From CALJTV01 sp034433775 (GTDB taxonomy: Bacteria; Chloroflexota; Dehalococcoidia; GIF9; UBA5629), in the NCBI GenBank assembly GCA_034433775.1, contig DAOUAI010000098.1:1-7696 (forward strand): DNA of 7,696 nt, written 5' to 3'. The translations under genes were made by a program, and so were the position numbers. This document shows positions 6,704 through 7,696 of this stretch, piece by piece. The notes under the pieces are model-generated. The model saw only the letters and a list, made by a program, of their open reading frames with translations, ran no database searches and had not been told where the DNA came from. How positions within the stretch are numbered: the stretch's first letter is position 1; each line of letters opens with the position of its first letter.

Positions 6704-6722
6704 TATTTGATGAAATCAAATA
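6704..6722. promoter_or_regulatory. Perfect 8-base inverted repeat, candidate operator
   Basis: TATTTGAT (6704-6711), GAA, ATCAAATA (6715-6722) form a perfect dyad of 19 bases. It lies just upstream of the ribosome binding site of the minus-strand acyl-CoA synthetase. It overlaps the last three bases of the proposed -10 box and covers the predicted transcription start, the classic place for a repressor operator. The spacer of three and AT-rich arms fit a dimeric helix-turn-helix regulator. No regulator gene is in the window. Confidence 0.45.
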
Positions 6723-6749
6723 GTACAACAAATATCACCTGTGAGGCAA
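6720..6749 (-). promoter_or_regulatory. Candidate promoter for the third acyl-CoA synthetase gene
   Basis: Read on the minus strand, TTGCCT (6749-6744) and TACTAT (6725-6720) are spaced by 18 bases. Each matches the sigma70 consensus at four of six positions. Transcription would begin near 6713, about 23 bases before the ATG at 6690. The match alone is modest, but two inverted repeats overlap the two boxes, which adds weight. Confidence 0.35.
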
Positions 6750-6757
6750 ACTGCCTC
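6743..6757. promoter_or_regulatory. Second inverted repeat at the proposed -35 region
   Basis: GAGGCA (6743-6748), AAC, TGCCTC (6752-6757) are perfect 6-base arms with a 3-base spacer. This dyad overlaps the proposed -35 box of the minus-strand promoter. Its sequence is unrelated to the AT-rich dyad 20 bases away, so a different factor would bind. It could be chance. Confidence 0.28.
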
Positions 6758-6822
6758 CCAAGCTAAAAGCTACCAAAAGCGCAGCACTCTATTTACAACA
6801 GGTTGCGGTGTAGCCCTGTCAT

Positions 6823-6834
6823 CTTATTTGATGA
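6823..6834. repeat. 12-base repeat shared with the upstream region of the third synthetase
   Basis: CTTATTTGATGA occurs here, spanning the nitroreductase stop and last codons, and again at 6702-6713, where it forms half of the 19-base dyad. The copies are in direct orientation, 121 bases apart. Here it also lies within a small hairpin, GTCATC (6818-6823) with GATGAC (6830-6835). Confidence 0.5.
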
Positions 6835-7465
6835 CTTCGCAGACCTCGTTTACCGGGAGTCTTTCTCTGGTGGGGCTTTCTGCCGGATAGCCCACCGGGA
6901 TGAGGGCGACAATGTCCATGTCCTGTGGCACGTTGAGCACCCTTTCCACTTCAGCCTTCGCCACCGAAAGCGGACCGGTCATCCAGGTGGCACCCAGCTC
7001 CATCTGGTGCAATACCAGCAGCAGGTAAGCGATGGCTGCAGATACCGATTGGAGGCGAGCATTGAGCACGCTGCCCCAGCGCAGCATTTCAGCCGCTTTC
7101 TCGTCCATCTTCGCCCGCTCGGCAAGCACCCTCTCCCGCGGATATTCCCGGCGCCAGATACCTACACTGATCATCGCTGGCGCCTTGGCAAGCATGTTCT
7201 CGCGGGGGAGAGGAAATGTCGTGCCTTGCTGCTGGAACCAAGATGCCATAAGCCTCATTCCCTCTGCCACCGCCTCGGCGATGGCTTTGATCTTGTCCCT
7301 GTTCAGGACTATATAGAAATGCCAGTTCTGCGCATTGGCACCGTTGGGCGCCCAGGTGGCGAGTTCCACTGCTTTCCAAAGTAGCTCCTCGGGTACTGGC
7401 TTCTCCTGCCAGATGCGTATGGAACGACGGGTCTTGATCAGTTCAGCCAGTTCTTCCGTATTCAT
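6824..7465 (-). CDS. Nitroreductase family protein (FMN-dependent)
   Basis: The 213-residue protein has the length and layout of the FMN-binding nitroreductase superfamily, which reduces nitro compounds, quinones, flavins or activated double bonds with NAD(P)H. The N-terminal KTRRSIRIWQ (11-20) supplies the phosphate-binding arginines of FMN. APNGANAQNWHFYIV (39-53) is the second conserved block. A hydrophobic helix SVSAAIAYLLLVLHQMELGATW (140-161) is the dimer core, ending in the family's common LG..W pattern. IPVGYPAESPTRERLP (189-204) is the usual C-terminal flavin-site segment. The ATG at 7465 has AGGAGG at 7474-7479, spaced by 8 bases. It starts 27 bases after the stop of the FMN-reductase-like gene, so the two are probably co-transcribed. 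A decayed relative lies at 4247. Electron acceptor is unknown. Confidence 0.9.
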   Translation of the reverse strand: MNTEELAELIKTRRSIRIWQEKPVPEELLWKAVELATWAPNGANAQNWHFYIVLNRDKIKAIAEAVAEGMRLMASWFQQQGTTFPLPRENMLAKAPAMISVGIWRREYPRERVLAERAKMDEKAAEMLRWGSVLNARLQSVSAAIAYLLLVLHQMELGATWMTGPLSVAKAEVERVLNVPQDMDIVALIPVGYPAESPTRERLPVNEVCEVIK

Positions 7466-7492
7466 CCGTCCGCCCTCCTTTCGACACTGGTA

Positions 7493-7696
7493 TTATGTCT
7501 GCGGGGCAAGCAGCACCTCAGCCATTTTTCGCCCCATCTCCCTCGCCTGCTCGATTAACTCAGTCTGCGATTTAGGGTCGGCGTCCCGGCTACCTGTGGC
7601 AGCAGCGATGGTGAACACCTGTATTTCTGGGGACCTGACGAATTTTCTCAGTTCATTCACCGTCTCCTCGTGTCCCCGACGATTGGCGATGGCGAT
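7493..7696 (-). CDS. Probable flavodoxin-fold FMN reductase, C-terminal part only
   Basis: A minus-strand frame is open from the window edge to a TAA at 7493-7495, giving 67 residues without any start codon at its head, so the gene begins beyond the window. The peptide starts IAIANRRGHEETVNELRKF and ends EQAREMGRKMAEVLLAPQT. The pattern G-[HQ]-E-x-T followed by a helix, then a loop rich in Gly and Asp and a final helix of the form A..[LM]G..[MV]AE, is that of the C-terminus of NADPH-dependent FMN reductase/iron-sulfur flavoprotein family members with a flavodoxin fold. The FMN phosphate loop and any iron-sulfur cysteines would lie in the unseen part. It precedes the nitroreductase by 27 bases, consistent with a shared flavin redox role. 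The family call rests on a short segment; that the frame is coding is better supported. Confidence 0.6.
   Translation of the reverse strand: MAIANRRGHEETVNELRKFVRSPEIQVFTIAAATGSRDADPKSQTELIEQAREMGRKMAEVLLAPQT

Noticed and set aside
6704..6822. Possible remnant of a nitroreductase 3' end upstream of the third synthetase, suggested by the shared 12-mer
   Set aside because: Translating the gap in the matching frame gives only the last few residues in common and no further similarity to the nitroreductase C-terminus.
6803..7384. Open frame of 193 codons on the plus strand opposite the nitroreductase
   Set aside because: His/Arg/Pro-rich composition and position antisense to a clear nitroreductase mark it as a shadow frame.

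Overview
The window looks like bacterial chromosome. It has dense genes with short gaps, clear Shine-Dalgarno sites (for example AAGGAGG before the hydrolase at 4378 and AGGAGG before the nitroreductase), sigma70-like promoter candidates and a bacterial-type cis-prenyltransferase. An anaerobic or syntrophic lineage fits best, with Dehalococcoidia/Chloroflexota as a guess. This rests on the mix of several NDP-forming acyl-CoA synthetase alpha-type proteins, a geranylgeranyl-reductase-family flavoprotein and nitroreductase/FMN-reductase proteins. An archaeal or deltaproteobacterial origin is not formally excluded. No mobile element, tRNA, rRNA or CRISPR array is visible.

Plus strand, 1-5190. 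The window opens inside the 3' part of an acyl-CoA synthetase (NDP-forming) alpha-type gene (to 521). After a 154-base gap with a candidate promoter comes a complete paralogue (676-2148). It is followed closely by a geranylgeranyl-reductase-family FAD enzyme (2173-3354) and, after 69 bases, by the polyprenyl diphosphate synthase uppS (3424-4173). Next is the broken 5' end of a nitroreductase gene (from 4247), which runs into the ribosome binding site and start of an alpha/beta hydrolase (4378-5190).

Minus strand, 7696-5197. Transcription enters from the right with the end of a probable flavodoxin-fold FMN reductase (to 7493). A nitroreductase follows 27 bases later (7465-6824). After 133 bases holding two inverted repeats that overlap a candidate promoter comes a third acyl-CoA synthetase alpha-type gene (6690-5197), which converges on the hydrolase with only 6 bases between the stop codons.

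How the genes may work together (inference): the acyl-CoA synthetases would interconvert acyl-CoA and free acid with NDP/NTP, but no ATP-grasp beta subunit is encoded here, so a partner must lie elsewhere. The reductase and uppS together suggest synthesis and partial saturation of a polyprenyl lipid. The FMN reductase and nitroreductase form a small flavin redox pair. The most telling structural features are the decayed second nitroreductase fused upstream of the hydrolase and the dyad-rich promoter region of the third synthetase gene. I see no convincing wholly new system; most of the window is recognisable metabolic gene content.
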